Positions 28,460 to 36,469 of a DNA stretch of 64,000 nt are shown here, piece by piece. Origin of the DNA: Pseudarthrobacter sp. NIBRBAC000502770 (lineage in GTDB: Bacteria; Actinomycetota; Actinomycetes; Actinomycetales; Micrococcaceae); contig NZ_CP041198.1 of NCBI RefSeq assembly GCF_006517815.1, positions 3,782,001 to 3,846,000 on the forward strand. The letters run 5' to 3'. The notes below the pieces were generated by a model. It was not told the origin of the DNA, did not search any database, and saw only the letters and a program-made list of their open reading frames with translations. Position numbers and translations under genes: made by a program. Every line of letters begins with the position of its first letter. Within the stretch, counting starts at the first letter, position 1.

Positions 28460-28484
28460 ACAAGTACATAACTTGTATTACAAG
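28460..28484. promoter_or_regulatory. Two overlapping palindromes, candidate GntR operator
   Basis: ACAAGT-N5-ACTTGT (28460-28476) overlaps CTTGTA-T-TACAAG (28472-28484). The second fits the TTGT-N3-ACAA pattern common for FadR-type GntR proteins. Both lie 50-75 bp upstream of the dehydratase start, where its minus-strand promoter should be. This suggests autoregulation of the dehydratase-gntR operon. Confidence 0.6.
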
Positions 28485-28503
28485 AAGTGCCGAATGGGCC
28501 AGG

Positions 28504-29727
28504 TCAGGCCTTCGGAGCCGTCCCACGCGACAGTCCAATGAGGATGAGCGCCGCGAAAGCCGCGACGGCGCAGATGCCGAACACGCCCTGGTATCCAAGG
28601 CCGAGGCCCGGGCCGGCCGCGATGATCACACCGGAGACAATCGCTCCGATGCGCCTGGTGTTGGTGAACAAACCGGACGCGAGCCCGGGCCCAGGGATAA
28701 GGTCCTGGAACAAGGTCAGTCCAATGCCTGCAACGGTTCCAAAGAACCAAGCGTTGAGCGGTTGGACGGCGATCAGCAGCACGGGTCCCGTCAATACGGT
28801 CATGGCAGCGTAATAGGCCACGCCGGCAACGCAGCCGGTCGCGAGGATTGCCTGGCTTGAGGACCGGCGGCTCAGCCTTCCGATAATCAGCAGTGCAGGA
28901 ATCTCCAGCAGGGCGGAGATTCCCAGCGCGACGCCTGACCATATCAGCGGGAGCCCGAGGCGTTCGGTGACGAAGAGGCTCATGACCGATACCGCAGCAC
29001 TGTTGGTCGCCTGCAGTGCCACGAAACCGCTGACAATGAGGACAACGGCCGTGCGGCTGACCGGTTGCCCGGTGGCGTGGAGCGTCGGATCCGGGTCCGG
29101 ATCCATACTCTTTGCTGCGCGTCGCTTGGCGATCATGCCCGCGGTGGTGGCCATGTTGAGGAAGGCGATGACGGCCAGCACCGGAAGGATCGCACGGTTT
29201 CCCAGGGCGGCCATGATGAACGTGGCCAGCGGCGGCCCCGCTACCCAGGCGAAGGACACGATGGCGCGCGTGTTGATCACCTCGGAAGGGGCAGCCTTGG
29301 CATGCTTCATATCGGCGAACAGGAGGGACACTCCGACGCCCGCGGGACCGCCGAGGACGACGAGGGCCACCACCGCAACGGGGAGGGCTGTGGTTATGGC
29401 GAGGGTACCGGCGAGGGCCAGGGTAAGGGTTCCACACACCAGGAGGGGCCGGAGGTAGTCCTTCCTCCTGTCGGCCCACGACGGTATGCCCAGCGCCGCG
29501 ACGAACCCACTGGCGTTGTACACGCCGAGGACCCATCCGACATCGGCCGGGCCGGCGTCGTACAAACCGACGAGCAACAGTGCGAGGACGGGGTTCAGCA
29601 GAGCGAATTGCAGGCCCCAGCACAGCGCGGCGGACGACGTCAGCAGCGGAGTGGCGGCGGCAGGCGCAGTGGATGCCACGCCCCGCTGCGCATGGGGCCC
29701 GGCCGGGTGGTCTTGTCCTGTCCGCAC
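28504..29727 (-). CDS. MFS transporter, sugar-efflux (SetA-like) type
   Basis: A 407-residue major facilitator with twelve predicted helices after a 25-residue hydrophilic N-terminus. Loop motif SWADRRKDY and the segment GLASGLFTNTRRIGAIVSGVI near helix 11 are typical of the SET sugar-efflux group. It would export small sugars or related compounds; the true substrate is unknown. GTG start with AGGAG. It stands on the minus strand between TetR and the sugar-acid operon; a 19-bp inverted repeat lies just upstream (29743-29761). Confidence 0.82.
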   Translation of the reverse strand: MRTGQDHPAGPHAQRGVASTAPAAATPLLTSSAALCWGLQFALLNPVLALLLVGLYDAGPADVGWVLGVYNASGFVAALGIPSWADRRKDYLRPLLVCGTLTLALAGTLAITTALPVAVVALVVLGGPAGVGVSLLFADMKHAKAAPSEVINTRAIVSFAWVAGPPLATFIMAALGNRAILPVLAVIAFLNMATTAGMIAKRRAAKSMDPDPDPTLHATGQPVSRTAVVLIVSGFVALQATNSAAVSVMSLFVTERLGLPLIWSGVALGISALLEIPALLIIGRLSRRSSSQAILATGCVAGVAYYAAMTVLTGPVLLIAVQPLNAWFFGTVAGIGLTLFQDLIPGPGLASGLFTNTRRIGAIVSGVIIAAGPGLGLGYQGVFGICAVAAFAALILIGLSRGTAPKA

Positions 29728-29742
29728 GTCTTCTCCTATTTT

Positions 29743-29761
29743 GGCGAAACGTTCCTTCGCC
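29743..29761. promoter_or_regulatory. Inverted repeat before the MFS gene
   Basis: GGCGAA-N7-TTCGCC, sixteen bases before the GTG of the MFS gene. It could be an operator or a leader hairpin. No second copy was noticed. Confidence 0.3.
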
Positions 29762-29838
29762 CCACGCCATAGTAGGAAGGTGCAGCCCCACGAGGGAGGG
29801 AATGCTGATACCTGCCTCGGCGCGCCAAATCGTGCATC

Positions 29839-30612
29839 TCAGCGCCGCAGCGCGGCCAGGCCGGAGACCAGTGCGTCCAGGCCCAGTTGAAAGGCGGTAT
29901 CCGCCTGCCGGCCATGGTCGCGGTGGCCGGCTTCGGGGTGCCTGGAGGACGCCTCGGGCGCCGCGGACGAGCTTTGGACGGCGGCAGTGAAGTACGGCGT
30001 GGAACCGGCCATGGACCCGGAATCGAAGATGTCCTCCGGGGCCGTAACGTCGTACGCGGAGCCGAAAATAAAGGACTCCAGCGCCACTATGGCAGGAATG
30101 ATGCGCTCCTGCGGGAATCCGGCGTCCGAAAATCCCTTGCTGACGGTCTCGTACATGGCGAGGGTCTGCGGGGCGTCTGTTACCGGCAGCACTGCAATAA
30201 CCGGAATGAGCGGAGTGTGTTCGGCGAAGACGTCCCGATAGCTCCATGCCCAGGTGTGCACGGCATCTTCCCAGCTGCCGCCCTCAAAGCCTGAGACGTC
30301 CACCAGCGACATCAGGTGATCCTCCACCAACAGCAGCACGTCCTGTTTGGATGCCACGTGGTTGTAGAGGGCGGAGGGTGCCACATCCAGCACCCTGGCG
30401 AGGGCGGCCATGGTCAGTCCGTCGTATCCCTTGCGTCCGACCAGCTCCAGCGCGGCCGTTGTGATCCCTGCCTTGTCCAGCACTGCCGCCGAGGGCCGGC
30501 CTGCCCGCCTCCTCGGCGCTCCGCCATTGCTGGTGGAGCGCCCCTGTGCGGCTGATACTGCCGGCATTCCTGCCCTTTCCGTCGTCGTCCCCTGCATTAT
30601 TCCATTCAGCAC
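29839..30612 (-). CDS. TetR family regulator, probable repressor of polyamine genes
   Basis: A 257-residue TetR/AcrR protein. The helix-turn-helix lies at about residues 47-90 (ITTAALELVGRKGYDGLTMA, then LARVLDVAPSALYNHVASKQ). The larger C-terminal domain binds an unknown ligand. The long basic N-terminal extension before residue 38 makes the exact start uncertain; GTG/ATG choices exist further in. It is divergent from putrescine oxidase, and a 25-bp palindrome sits between them. A matching palindrome covers the agmatine deiminase promoter, so a polyamine or derived aldehyde is a plausible ligand (inference). Confidence 0.88.
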   Translation of the reverse strand: MLNGIMQGTTTERAGMPAVSAAQGRSTSNGGAPRRRAGRPSAAVLDKAGITTAALELVGRKGYDGLTMAALARVLDVAPSALYNHVASKQDVLLLVEDHLMSLVDVSGFEGGSWEDAVHTWAWSYRDVFAEHTPLIPVIAVLPVTDAPQTLAMYETVSKGFSDAGFPQERIIPAIVALESFIFGSAYDVTAPEDIFDSGSMAGSTPYFTAAVQSSSAAPEASSRHPEAGHRDHGRQADTAFQLGLDALVSGLAALRR

Positions 30613-30645
30613 TTCCCCTGCCGGCAGGCACGGGCTATAGTTCCT

Positions 30646-30670
30646 ACTAAATGAATGACATTCATTTAGT
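30646..30670. promoter_or_regulatory. 25-bp perfect palindrome, candidate TetR operator (puo site)
   Basis: Arms ACTAAATGAATG (30646-30657) and CATTCATTTAGT (30659-30670) flank a central A. It lies between the divergent TetR start and putrescine oxidase. A -10-like TATAGT at 30636-30641 would place transcription start inside the palindrome, so binding would block puo. The core is shared with the site at 44066-44090. Confidence 0.8.
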
Positions 30671-30704
30671 GGTCCCCGTCACCTGGGGCCGCAGAGAGGA
30701 CATC

Positions 30705-32096
30705 ATGCTGAACCTGAACCGCGACGTTGTGGTCGTTGGAGCCGGGCCGTCCGGACTCACCGCCGCCCGCGAACTGAAGAAGGCCGGACTCACGGTCGCC
30801 GTGCTTGAGGCCCGCGACAGGGTGGGCGGCCGCACCTGGACCGACACCGTGAACGGAGCCATGCTCGAGATCGGCGGCCAGTGGGTCTCCCCGGACCAGA
30901 CCGCCCTCCTGGAACTGCTCCAGGAACTGGGCCTGGAGACCTACCCGCGCTACCGCGAAGGCGAATCCATCTACATCGGCGCGGACGGTACACCCGTGCG
31001 CTACACGGGTGACACCTTTCCCGTGGACCCGGACACCGCCGTCGAAATGGACCGGCTGGTGGCATTGCTGGATGGCCTCGCCGCGGAGGTTGGACCCACG
31101 CAACCCTGGGCCCACCCCAAGGCGCGTGAACTGGACACGATCTCCTTCCATCACTGGCTCCGCCGGAACTCTGCCAACGAGGAAGCCTGCAGGAACATTG
31201 GCCTGTTCATCGCCGGCGGGATGCTCACCAAGCCGTCACACTCCTTCTCTGCCCTGCAGGCGGTCCTGATGGCCGCTTCGGCCGGCTCCTTCACCCACCT
31301 GACTGACGAGGATTTCATCCTGGACCGCCGCGTGGTTGGTGGGATGCAGCAGGTGTCCCTGTTGCAGGCGCAGGAACTGGGTGACGACGTCATCCTCAGT
31401 TCGCCGGTCCGCACCATCAACTGGGAGCCGGATGGGGACGGCGGCCACCGCGTCACCGTCGAATCGGACCGTGCCACGGTCAACGCCCGCTTCGTCATCA
31501 TGGCCGTGCCGCCCAACCTTTACTCCCGCGTCTCCTTCAACCCGCCGCTGCCGCGCCGGCAGCACCAGATGCACCAGCACCAGTCCCTGGGCCTGGTCAT
31601 CAAGGTGCACGCCGTCTACAGCACTCCGTTCTGGCGGGAAAAGGGACTCTCCGGCACCGGCTTCGGCGCGGATGCCCTGGTCCAGGAGGTGTACGACAAT
31701 ACGAACTTCGATGACCAGCGGGGCACCCTGGTGGGCTTCGTGTCCGATGAAAAGGCCGATGCCGTTTTCGAGTTGAGCGCAGAGGACCGCAGGAAGGCCA
31801 TCCTGGAATCCATTGCGGGCTACCTGGGCGAGGAGGCCCTCACTCCTGACGTCTACTACGAGTCCGACTGGGGCTCCGAGGAATGGACCCGTGGCGCCTA
31901 CGCCGCCAGCTATGACCTTGGAGGCCTCCACCGCTACGGCAGGGACCAGCATGCCCCGGTCGGCCCGATCTACTGGTCCTCGTCGGACCTTGCGGCGGAA
32001 GGCTACCAGCACGTGGACGGCGCCATCCGCACGGGCCGCATCACGGCCGCGCGCATCGCCGAGGTGGCCAAAGTTCCGGTGGCATCCGGCTGGTAA
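30705..32096 (+). CDS. puo: Putrescine oxidase (flavin monoamine oxidase)
   Basis: A 463-residue FAD amine oxidase. It oxidises putrescine with O2 to 4-aminobutanal, ammonia and H2O2. Visible features are the dinucleotide fold DVVVVGAGPSGLTAA, EARDRVGGRTW, GGQWVSPDQTALL and FIAGGMLTKPSHSFSA. The C-terminal DWGSEEWTRGAYAASYD and GYQHVDGAIRTG complete the FAD site. The text closely matches what I recall of Rhodococcus and Kocuria putrescine oxidase. I use the ATG at 30705, preceded by AGAGGA; the ATG at 30651 lies inside the operator. 4-Aminobutanal would feed the GABA route, whose genes are not in this window. Confidence 0.92.
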   Translation: MLNLNRDVVVVGAGPSGLTAARELKKAGLTVAVLEARDRVGGRTWTDTVNGAMLEIGGQWVSPDQTALLELLQELGLETYPRYREGESIYIGADGTPVRYTGDTFPVDPDTAVEMDRLVALLDGLAAEVGPTQPWAHPKARELDTISFHHWLRRNSANEEACRNIGLFIAGGMLTKPSHSFSALQAVLMAASAGSFTHLTDEDFILDRRVVGGMQQVSLLQAQELGDDVILSSPVRTINWEPDGDGGHRVTVESDRATVNARFVIMAVPPNLYSRVSFNPPLPRRQHQMHQHQSLGLVIKVHAVYSTPFWREKGLSGTGFGADALVQEVYDNTNFDDQRGTLVGFVSDEKADAVFELSAEDRRKAILESIAGYLGEEALTPDVYYESDWGSEEWTRGAYAASYDLGGLHRYGRDQHAPVGPIYWSSSDLAAEGYQHVDGAIRTGRITAARIAEVAKVPVASGW

Positions 32097-32097
32097 A

Positions 32098-32109
32098 TAA
32101 GCATGCTTA
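32098..32109. promoter_or_regulatory. TAAGCATGCTTA palindrome upstream of the stress flavoprotein gene
   Basis: A perfect 12-bp palindrome, extended by TACTAA on the right, 53 bp before the ATG at 32163. The same 12-mer occurs at 37996-38007 before the MarR gene. MarR-type operators look like this; binding is inferred. Confidence 0.6.
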
Positions 32110-32162
32110 CTAATAGGCTGGCGGCGGGGACTTTCCCCTACTTTCGACGAACGAGGTGAGGC

Positions 32163-32645
32163 ATGACTGACGCGCAGAGCATCAGCAAGGTTACTGAGAT
32201 CATCAACGATTCCAAGATCGGTATGGTCACCACCATCAACGAAGAAGGCGCCCTCGTCAGCCGCCCGCTGGCCGTCCAGGAGGTTAAGGACGACGGCGAC
32301 ATGTGGTTCTTCACCGGGCTCGGCACCTCGCAGGTTGCCCATGTCCGGGCTGATCCCCGCGTCAACGTCGCCTTCGGCAAGAACACCGAATGGGTTTCCG
32401 TTGCAGGGACCGCCGAGGTGGTCACCGACCGCGCCAAGATCCACGAGATGTGGAACCAGGTTGTCGAAGCATGGTTCCCGGACGGTCCGGACACCCCCGA
32501 GGTCTGCCTCCTCCGGGTGGACTCGGATTCGGCGGAGTACTGGACCAGTCCGGGCGGCACTGCCGCAACGGTCCTGCAGTGGGTCAAGTCCAAGGTGACG
32601 AACAGCCGCATGAGCGTTGGCGAAAGCGGCACCGTGGAGCTGTAA
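32163..32645 (+). CDS. Pyridoxamine 5'-phosphate oxidase-like protein (general stress protein 26 type)
   Basis: A 160-residue split-barrel flavin-binding protein. SKIGMVTTINEEGALVSRPLAVQEV, here only cited in part, with DMWFFTGLGTSQVAHV and EWVSVAGTAEVV is the general-stress FMN-binding pattern. Such proteins bind FMN or F420 and may protect against oxidative stress; no reaction can be assigned. ATG with GAGGTGAGG. The C-terminal part is slightly longer than the pyridoxamine oxidase core. A MarR-like operator precedes it and a terminator-like hairpin follows. Confidence 0.88.
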   Translation: MTDAQSISKVTEIINDSKIGMVTTINEEGALVSRPLAVQEVKDDGDMWFFTGLGTSQVAHVRADPRVNVAFGKNTEWVSVAGTAEVVTDRAKIHEMWNQVVEAWFPDGPDTPEVCLLRVDSDSAEYWTSPGGTAATVLQWVKSKVTNSRMSVGESGTVEL

Positions 32646-32655
32646 CGCCGGCTTT

Positions 32656-32687
32656 GGGCGGGGCGGCTACTGCTGCTCCGCCCTTTT
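32656..32687 (+). terminator. Hairpin between convergent genes
   Basis: GGGCGG ... CCGCCC followed by TTTT, just after the flavoprotein stop and overlapping the 3' end of the opposing gene. The inner part pairs imperfectly. Confidence 0.5.
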
Positions 32688-33275
32688 CAATGCCTTTAGG
32701 ACGGCCGGCAGCAGCACGTCATTGCGTCCCCACACGGGATCCAGGATCTCCACGTACCAGGAATCAGCGAGCAGGAGGGCCAGCGAATCGTTGGTCTCCC
32801 CGGCCCAATCCTGGATCTGCCCGTCCGTCACGGGATTCTCGCTGGAGCCCAGCACCGTGGCGATCTCCGTTCCCGCAACGGTCACCGCAATGGCGGCGCT
32901 GCTTGCTTCGCCCGGGGCGTGGGCAACGGTGACCAGTTCAGTCCGGGTGGACAGCGCCAGCAAGCCGCGCGCGGTTTCGGCGCCGCAGAATCCGGTCACG
33001 TACTGGCGCTGCGCGGCACCATCGCCAAGGATGCCCGGCTGGGACTCCTTGGTGAACAGCCCGTTGCGGTTCAGCTCCGCCAGCGCGGCGGCGATGGGTT
33101 TGGTCTCTGCGTCAAAGACTGCGGCGAAATGTCCAGGCTGGTATGAACTTCCACCTTCCAGCCACCGGGCCGTCAGCTCACCGGCAGCCTCCAGCGTGGT
33201 GGCTTGGCGCCAGACTCCCCGGTCTTCCAGGAGCCGGCCGTACTGGTCATGGGCAGGCAGTTCCTCAGGCTTCAT
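32667..33275 (-). CDS. Hypothetical protein, 202 residues
   Basis: I do not recognise this family with confidence. The protein is soluble, with no signal or membrane segment. Notable parts are the N-terminal DQYGRLLEDRGVWRQATTLEAAGELTARWLEG, cited in part, then a central QRQYVTGFCGAETARGLLAL and the C-terminal DSWYVEILDPVWGRNDVLLPAVLKAL. The layout recalls small actinobacterial DUF proteins of the DUF6919 kind, but that is a guess. Codon use and GC3 are normal for the window. Convergent with the stress flavoprotein gene. Confidence 0.7.
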   Translation of the reverse strand: MKPEELPAHDQYGRLLEDRGVWRQATTLEAAGELTARWLEGGSSYQPGHFAAVFDAETKPIAAALAELNRNGLFTKESQPGILGDGAAQRQYVTGFCGAETARGLLALSTRTELVTVAHAPGEASSAAIAVTVAGTEIATVLGSSENPVTDGQIQDWAGETNDSLALLLADSWYVEILDPVWGRNDVLLPAVLKALKRAEQQ

Positions 33276-33335
33276 CCTGGGATGCTATCGCCGGGCCTCG
33301 GAAGCAATCCAACCCCTTCGACACAGCAGTTAACG

Positions 33336-33962
33336 TCAGCCGGCCCGCTCGGCCGGCAGGGCTGCAGGAATTCCGGCCGCCCGTTCGGCGGCTGCCAGCG
33401 AGGCGGCCAGGCTTCCGACGGCGGCCGGGTAGCCCGTGTGCGAGGCTGTCCGCAGCTGGTCCGCGGTCCGCATGGCCTTGATCAGTGCGGACGTTTCCGG
33501 CAGCCGCACGTCGGTCAGGGCCGGATAGTCGATGCTAAAGCCGGGATCCAGTTCGTAACGCTGCCACCGGTGCATCAGCTCCTCATGCTGGATCCGGGCC
33601 GCTTGATGGGCGGAGAGCCGCTCCCTGTGCTCCCGTCGGCCGGCGCGCCACGCCAGGATCCGGGGGCTGCCCCGGTATGCGGCGATGCCGGAGGCGGCCG
33701 CTGCCGCGGCCAGAACCAATCCCGCCCATGGCGACACCAGGGACGGGATCACGAGCGCAGGAAGGGCCACGCAGGACCCGAGGAAAAAGTCCCAAAACAG
33801 CTGGTCGGGCGCCTGAGCTGCGTCGCTTGCAGGCGCCAGGGACCGGCGTCGTACAACGAACACGGTGGCTGCGACGGTGGCAACCAGCACCGGACCGCAC
33901 AGCAGGACCGCCCATGCACCGTGAAGCAGCCCCTGGTTCAGGGACTCCGCCAAGATCGACAT
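33336..33962 (-). CDS. Hypothetical membrane protein, 208 residues
   Basis: Not assigned to a known family. The start is the ATG at 33962, with GGGAGGT six bases upstream; an upstream ATG ten codons earlier lacks a ribosome site. Three predicted helices lie in the first 100 residues (about 11-37, 62-80, 84-98). The soluble C-terminal half is Arg/His/Ala-rich and starts with RREHRERLSAHQAARIQHEELMHRWQ, cited in part; it is probably helical. Function unknown. Confidence 0.75.
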   Translation of the reverse strand: MSILAESLNQGLLHGAWAVLLCGPVLVATVAATVFVVRRRSLAPASDAAQAPDQLFWDFFLGSCVALPALVIPSLVSPWAGLVLAAAAAASGIAAYRGSPRILAWRAGRREHRERLSAHQAARIQHEELMHRWQRYELDPGFSIDYPALTDVRLPETSALIKAMRTADQLRTASHTGYPAAVGSLAASLAAAERAAGIPAALPAERAG

Positions 33963-34122
33963 CCTGTACCTCCCGCGCCCGCCATTCCCCACTAAGCCAT
34001 GGCCCCGGCCGGAAAGCCCGGGCTGGTCTTTCCATTGGACCGTCTTCCGGGCACAGCGTCAATGGCTGCGAAAGGGGGGCGCACAGCCTGGGAGTCACGG
34101 CGATGGGCGGTACCGTGGGACC

Positions 34123-34503
34123 ATGCGACTCAAAATGTGCAGCATCCACGTCCAGGACCCCGCGGCCGCCCATGCCTTTTACACCGGCACACTCGGCTTC
34201 GACACCCTGATGGCCATGCCGGAGTACAACCTGTACATCATTAAGGATCCGGGAGCGGGGGACAGCTCCGTGGGACTGCTCCTGGAACCCAGCGACAACC
34301 CCATCGGCGCCAGTTACATGAACGCCGTCCGCGAGGCCGGCCTTCCTGCCATCGTGTTCGGCGTCCCCGATGTCCAGGCGGAGTATGACCGGCTGATGGC
34401 CGCCGGGGTGAGTTTCAAGACGCCGCCCACCACTGATTCATTCGGGACCAGCGCCGTGTTCGACGACGGCTGCGGCAACTACGTCCAAATCCACCAGGAC
34501 TAA
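34123..34503 (+). CDS. VOC family protein (glyoxalase/bleomycin-resistance fold)
   Basis: A 126-residue single-domain member of the vicinal oxygen chelate superfamily. It has two beta-alpha-beta-beta-beta modules: MCSIHVQDPAAAHAFYTGTLGFD and LPAIVFGVPDVQAEYDRLMAAGV, ending VFDDGCGNYVQIHQD where Glu/Gln ligands usually lie. The terminal metal ligand position reads QIHQ rather than the usual E, so metal binding is uncertain. Substrate unknown. Single gene, convergent with the DUF5997 gene. Confidence 0.85.
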   Translation: MRLKMCSIHVQDPAAAHAFYTGTLGFDTLMAMPEYNLYIIKDPGAGDSSVGLLLEPSDNPIGASYMNAVREAGLPAIVFGVPDVQAEYDRLMAAGVSFKTPPTTDSFGTSAVFDDGCGNYVQIHQD

Positions 34504-34514
34504 GGGGCGGGCAA

Positions 34515-34916
34515 TCAGGCCTGGGCGCGGTCCTTCTTGGCCTGCTTCTTCGCGGCCTCGTCCTTGACCCGCTGGGCCTCGGCGCGGACGGCCGCGTGCG
34601 TGGCGCGCTCGGTGACGAGCCACTGCGGGGGCGCCTGCAGCAGCGCGGTGATCTCCGCCGTCGTGAGGGCTTCCTCCACGCCGCCGCGGGCCAGGCCGCT
34701 GATGGAAACGTTCAGCTTCTGCGCCACCACCGGGCGGGGGTGCGGCCCGTTGCGGCGGAGTTCGGCAAGCCATTCCGGCGGGTTGGCCTGGAGTTCGGCA
34801 AATTCCTCGCGGGTAATCGATGAATCCTGGAACTCCTGCGGGGTGGCCGGCAGGTAGATGCCAAGTTTCTTGGCAACGGTGGCCGGCTTCATGGACTGGG
34901 AGTTTGCAGAGGTCAT
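34515..34916 (-). CDS. DUF5997 family protein
   Basis: A 133-residue soluble protein beginning near SMKPATVAKKLGIYLPATPQEF and ending in a basic Lys/Ala helix. This N-terminal pattern, plus PPEWLAELRRNGPHPRPVVAQKL, is typical of DUF5997, an uncharacterised actinobacterial family often placed divergently from a LysR-substrate-binding-type protein, as here. The motif order suggests a small helical DNA- or protein-binding fold, but no function is known. Confidence 0.82.
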   Translation of the reverse strand: MTSANSQSMKPATVAKKLGIYLPATPQEFQDSSITREEFAELQANPPEWLAELRRNGPHPRPVVAQKLNVSISGLARGGVEEALTTAEITALLQAPPQWLVTERATHAAVRAEAQRVKDEAAKKQAKKDRAQA

Positions 34917-34953
34917 GCTTCAAGGGTATCCGGGCGGCGGGTACTGTGAAGAC

Positions 34954-35700
34954 GTGCCCGCCGACAATACCCCCACGCCCGATGGCCAGCCCACCCCTGA
35001 CGATGCGGCCCAGCGCGTGTTGCGCATCGCGTACGTGGCAGGGGTGACGCCGGGCAAGTGGATCCGCCGCTGGGAAGAGCGGATGCCGGATATTCCCCTT
35101 GAAGCATTCATGGTCGACGACGGCGTGCAGCGTGACGTGCTGGACGACGGCAGGGCGCACATGGCATTTGTCCGTCTTCCCATTGAGCGCGAAGGCCTCA
35201 GCGTTATCCCGCTGTACGAGGAGCAGCCCGTGGTGGTTGCCCCGAAAGGCCATGAGATCTCGGTGTTCGAGGAGGTGGCCCTTGCCGACCTCGCACAGGA
35301 ATCCTTCCTTGATCCTGCAACCCTGGGCGGACCGGATCCGGCCCTCCAGGTGGTGGCCTCCGGAGCCGGCCTGGTGATCCTTCCGATGTCAGTGGCGCGC
35401 CACTTCAACGTCAAAGACACGGTGGCGCGCAGGCTTACAGGGGCGGGGGGGACCGAAATCGCCCTGGCCTGGCCTGCGGAGGCCACGGACGAGGTGCTGG
35501 AGGAGTTCATCGGCGTGGTCCGAGGCCGCACCGCGCAGAGCTCCCGCCAGCCCTCCGCGCAGCCGCAGAAGGTCAAGAAGGAACCCAAGCCGGACCGCCG
35601 CGGCACAGGCACCAAGAAAGCGCCCAAGGTGGCACAGCGCTATGCCCCCAACCCGGACAAGGGCCGCGGCAAGGGGTCCCGCAAGAAGGGCAAGCGCTAG
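34954..35700 (+). CDS. LysR substrate-binding domain protein without HTH, basic tail
   Basis: A 248-residue protein. Residues 25-190 look like the effector domain of LysR-type regulators: LRIAYVAGVTPGKWIRRW, LPIEREGLSVIPLYEEQPVVV, ASGAGLVILPMSVARHF. There is no N-terminal helix-turn-helix. The last 60 residues are very Lys/Arg/Pro-rich, ending RGKGSRKKGKR, and could bind nucleic acid. The GTG at 34954 lacks a clear ribosome site, and transcription may start close by, 37 bp from the divergent DUF5997 start. Role unknown; the pair probably works together. Confidence 0.8.
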   Translation: MPADNTPTPDGQPTPDDAAQRVLRIAYVAGVTPGKWIRRWEERMPDIPLEAFMVDDGVQRDVLDDGRAHMAFVRLPIEREGLSVIPLYEEQPVVVAPKGHEISVFEEVALADLAQESFLDPATLGGPDPALQVVASGAGLVILPMSVARHFNVKDTVARRLTGAGGTEIALAWPAEATDEVLEEFIGVVRGRTAQSSRQPSAQPQKVKKEPKPDRRGTGTKKAPKVAQRYAPNPDKGRGKGSRKKGKR

Positions 35701-35747
35701 TCTCCCCTGAGAGACCCCGGGCCGTTGGTGATGGCCCGAACGGCGGC

Positions 35748-35780
35748 AAAGCCGGCCCCGCATCATGCGGAACCGGCTTC
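35748..35780. terminator. Bidirectional hairpin between convergent genes
   Basis: AAAGCCGG (35748-35755) pairs imperfectly with CCGGCTTC (35773-35780), and the inner CCGCAT/ATGCGG also pairs. It lies between the LysR-like stop and the stop of the minus-strand stress operon, so it could serve both. Confidence 0.5.
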
Positions 35781-35806
35781 GCTGTAGTCCGTTTTACGCT
35801 GGCGGA

Positions 35807-36469
35807 CTAGGTGTTTTGGATGTTGTCTTTGGCGTCTGTGGCGCGGTCTTTGACGTCGGTGGCGGCGTTTTGGCCTTCGGTTTTGACGTTGTGGGCGGCG
35901 TCGGTGGCGGTGGCTTTGACGTTGTCCATGGCTTCCTGGGCGGGTTCCTTGAGGTCCTGGGCCATGGTTTTGGCGGCGTCGGTGACCTGGGTGGCCAGGG
36001 GCTGGGCGGCGGTTTTGAGTTGGTCCGCGGCTTCGCGTTCTTTCTCGCTGGCGGGGATCAGGGAGGAGATGAGCATGCCGGCGCCGAACGCGATGAGCCC
36101 GGCGGCCAGGGGGTTCCCGGCGGTTTTGGCTTTGACCTGGTCCGGGGCGTTGGAGACGGCCTGGCCGGCGTCGGAGAGTTTCGCGGAGACCGCGTCTCCT
36201 GCCTGGTGGAGGTTGTCCCCGGCGGTGTTTAGGGCGTTGGTGGTGTGCCCGGTCCCGGTGGCGGTGGTGTCGTGGACCTTGGTGGTGGCGTGGTCTGCTG
36301 CGCCCATGATTTTCTCCTTCACCCCGGTCACGGCGTCGCGGACCTTGTCGGTTTGGCGGTGGACGATGTTGGACGGGGTGACTTTGTCGGCCACGGCGTC
36401 GACGTTGGTGCCCAGGCGGGCCCGGGTGGCTTCTATGTCTGCGCGGATGGCATCGGGGTTTTCGCTCAT
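35807..36469 (-). CDS. DUF3618 domain protein, third gene of envelope-stress operon
   Basis: A 220-residue protein. The N-terminal DUF3618 motif is SENPDAIRADIEATRARLGTNVDAVADKVTPSN (cited in part here as IEATRARLG). Long amphipathic, Ala/Asp/Thr/Lys-rich helices follow with one hydrophobic segment (NPLAAGLIAFGAGMLISSLIP, about 118-138). The C-terminal LEA-like repeats (DVKDRATDAKDNIQNT) are hydrophilic. DUF3618 proteins are found beside holin-like and DUF4235 genes and are thought to be envelope or stress proteins. Codons for Lys and Gln favour A-ending forms, unlike the window. It overlaps the upstream gene by four bases. Confidence 0.85.
   Translation of the reverse strand: MSENPDAIRADIEATRARLGTNVDAVADKVTPSNIVHRQTDKVRDAVTGVKEKIMGAADHATTKVHDTTATGTGHTTNALNTAGDNLHQAGDAVSAKLSDAGQAVSNAPDQVKAKTAGNPLAAGLIAFGAGMLISSLIPASEKEREAADQLKTAAQPLATQVTDAAKTMAQDLKEPAQEAMDNVKATATDAAHNVKTEGQNAATDVKDRATDAKDNIQNT

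Noticed and set aside
28478..30247. 589-codon minus-strand frame through the MFS and TetR genes
   Set aside because: It is a different frame of the same strand; the MFS and TetR proteins show clear helices and HTH.
30651..30704. ATG at 30651 as start of putrescine oxidase
   Set aside because: It lies inside the palindrome and has no ribosome site; ATG 30705 has AGAGGA and gives the family N-terminus.
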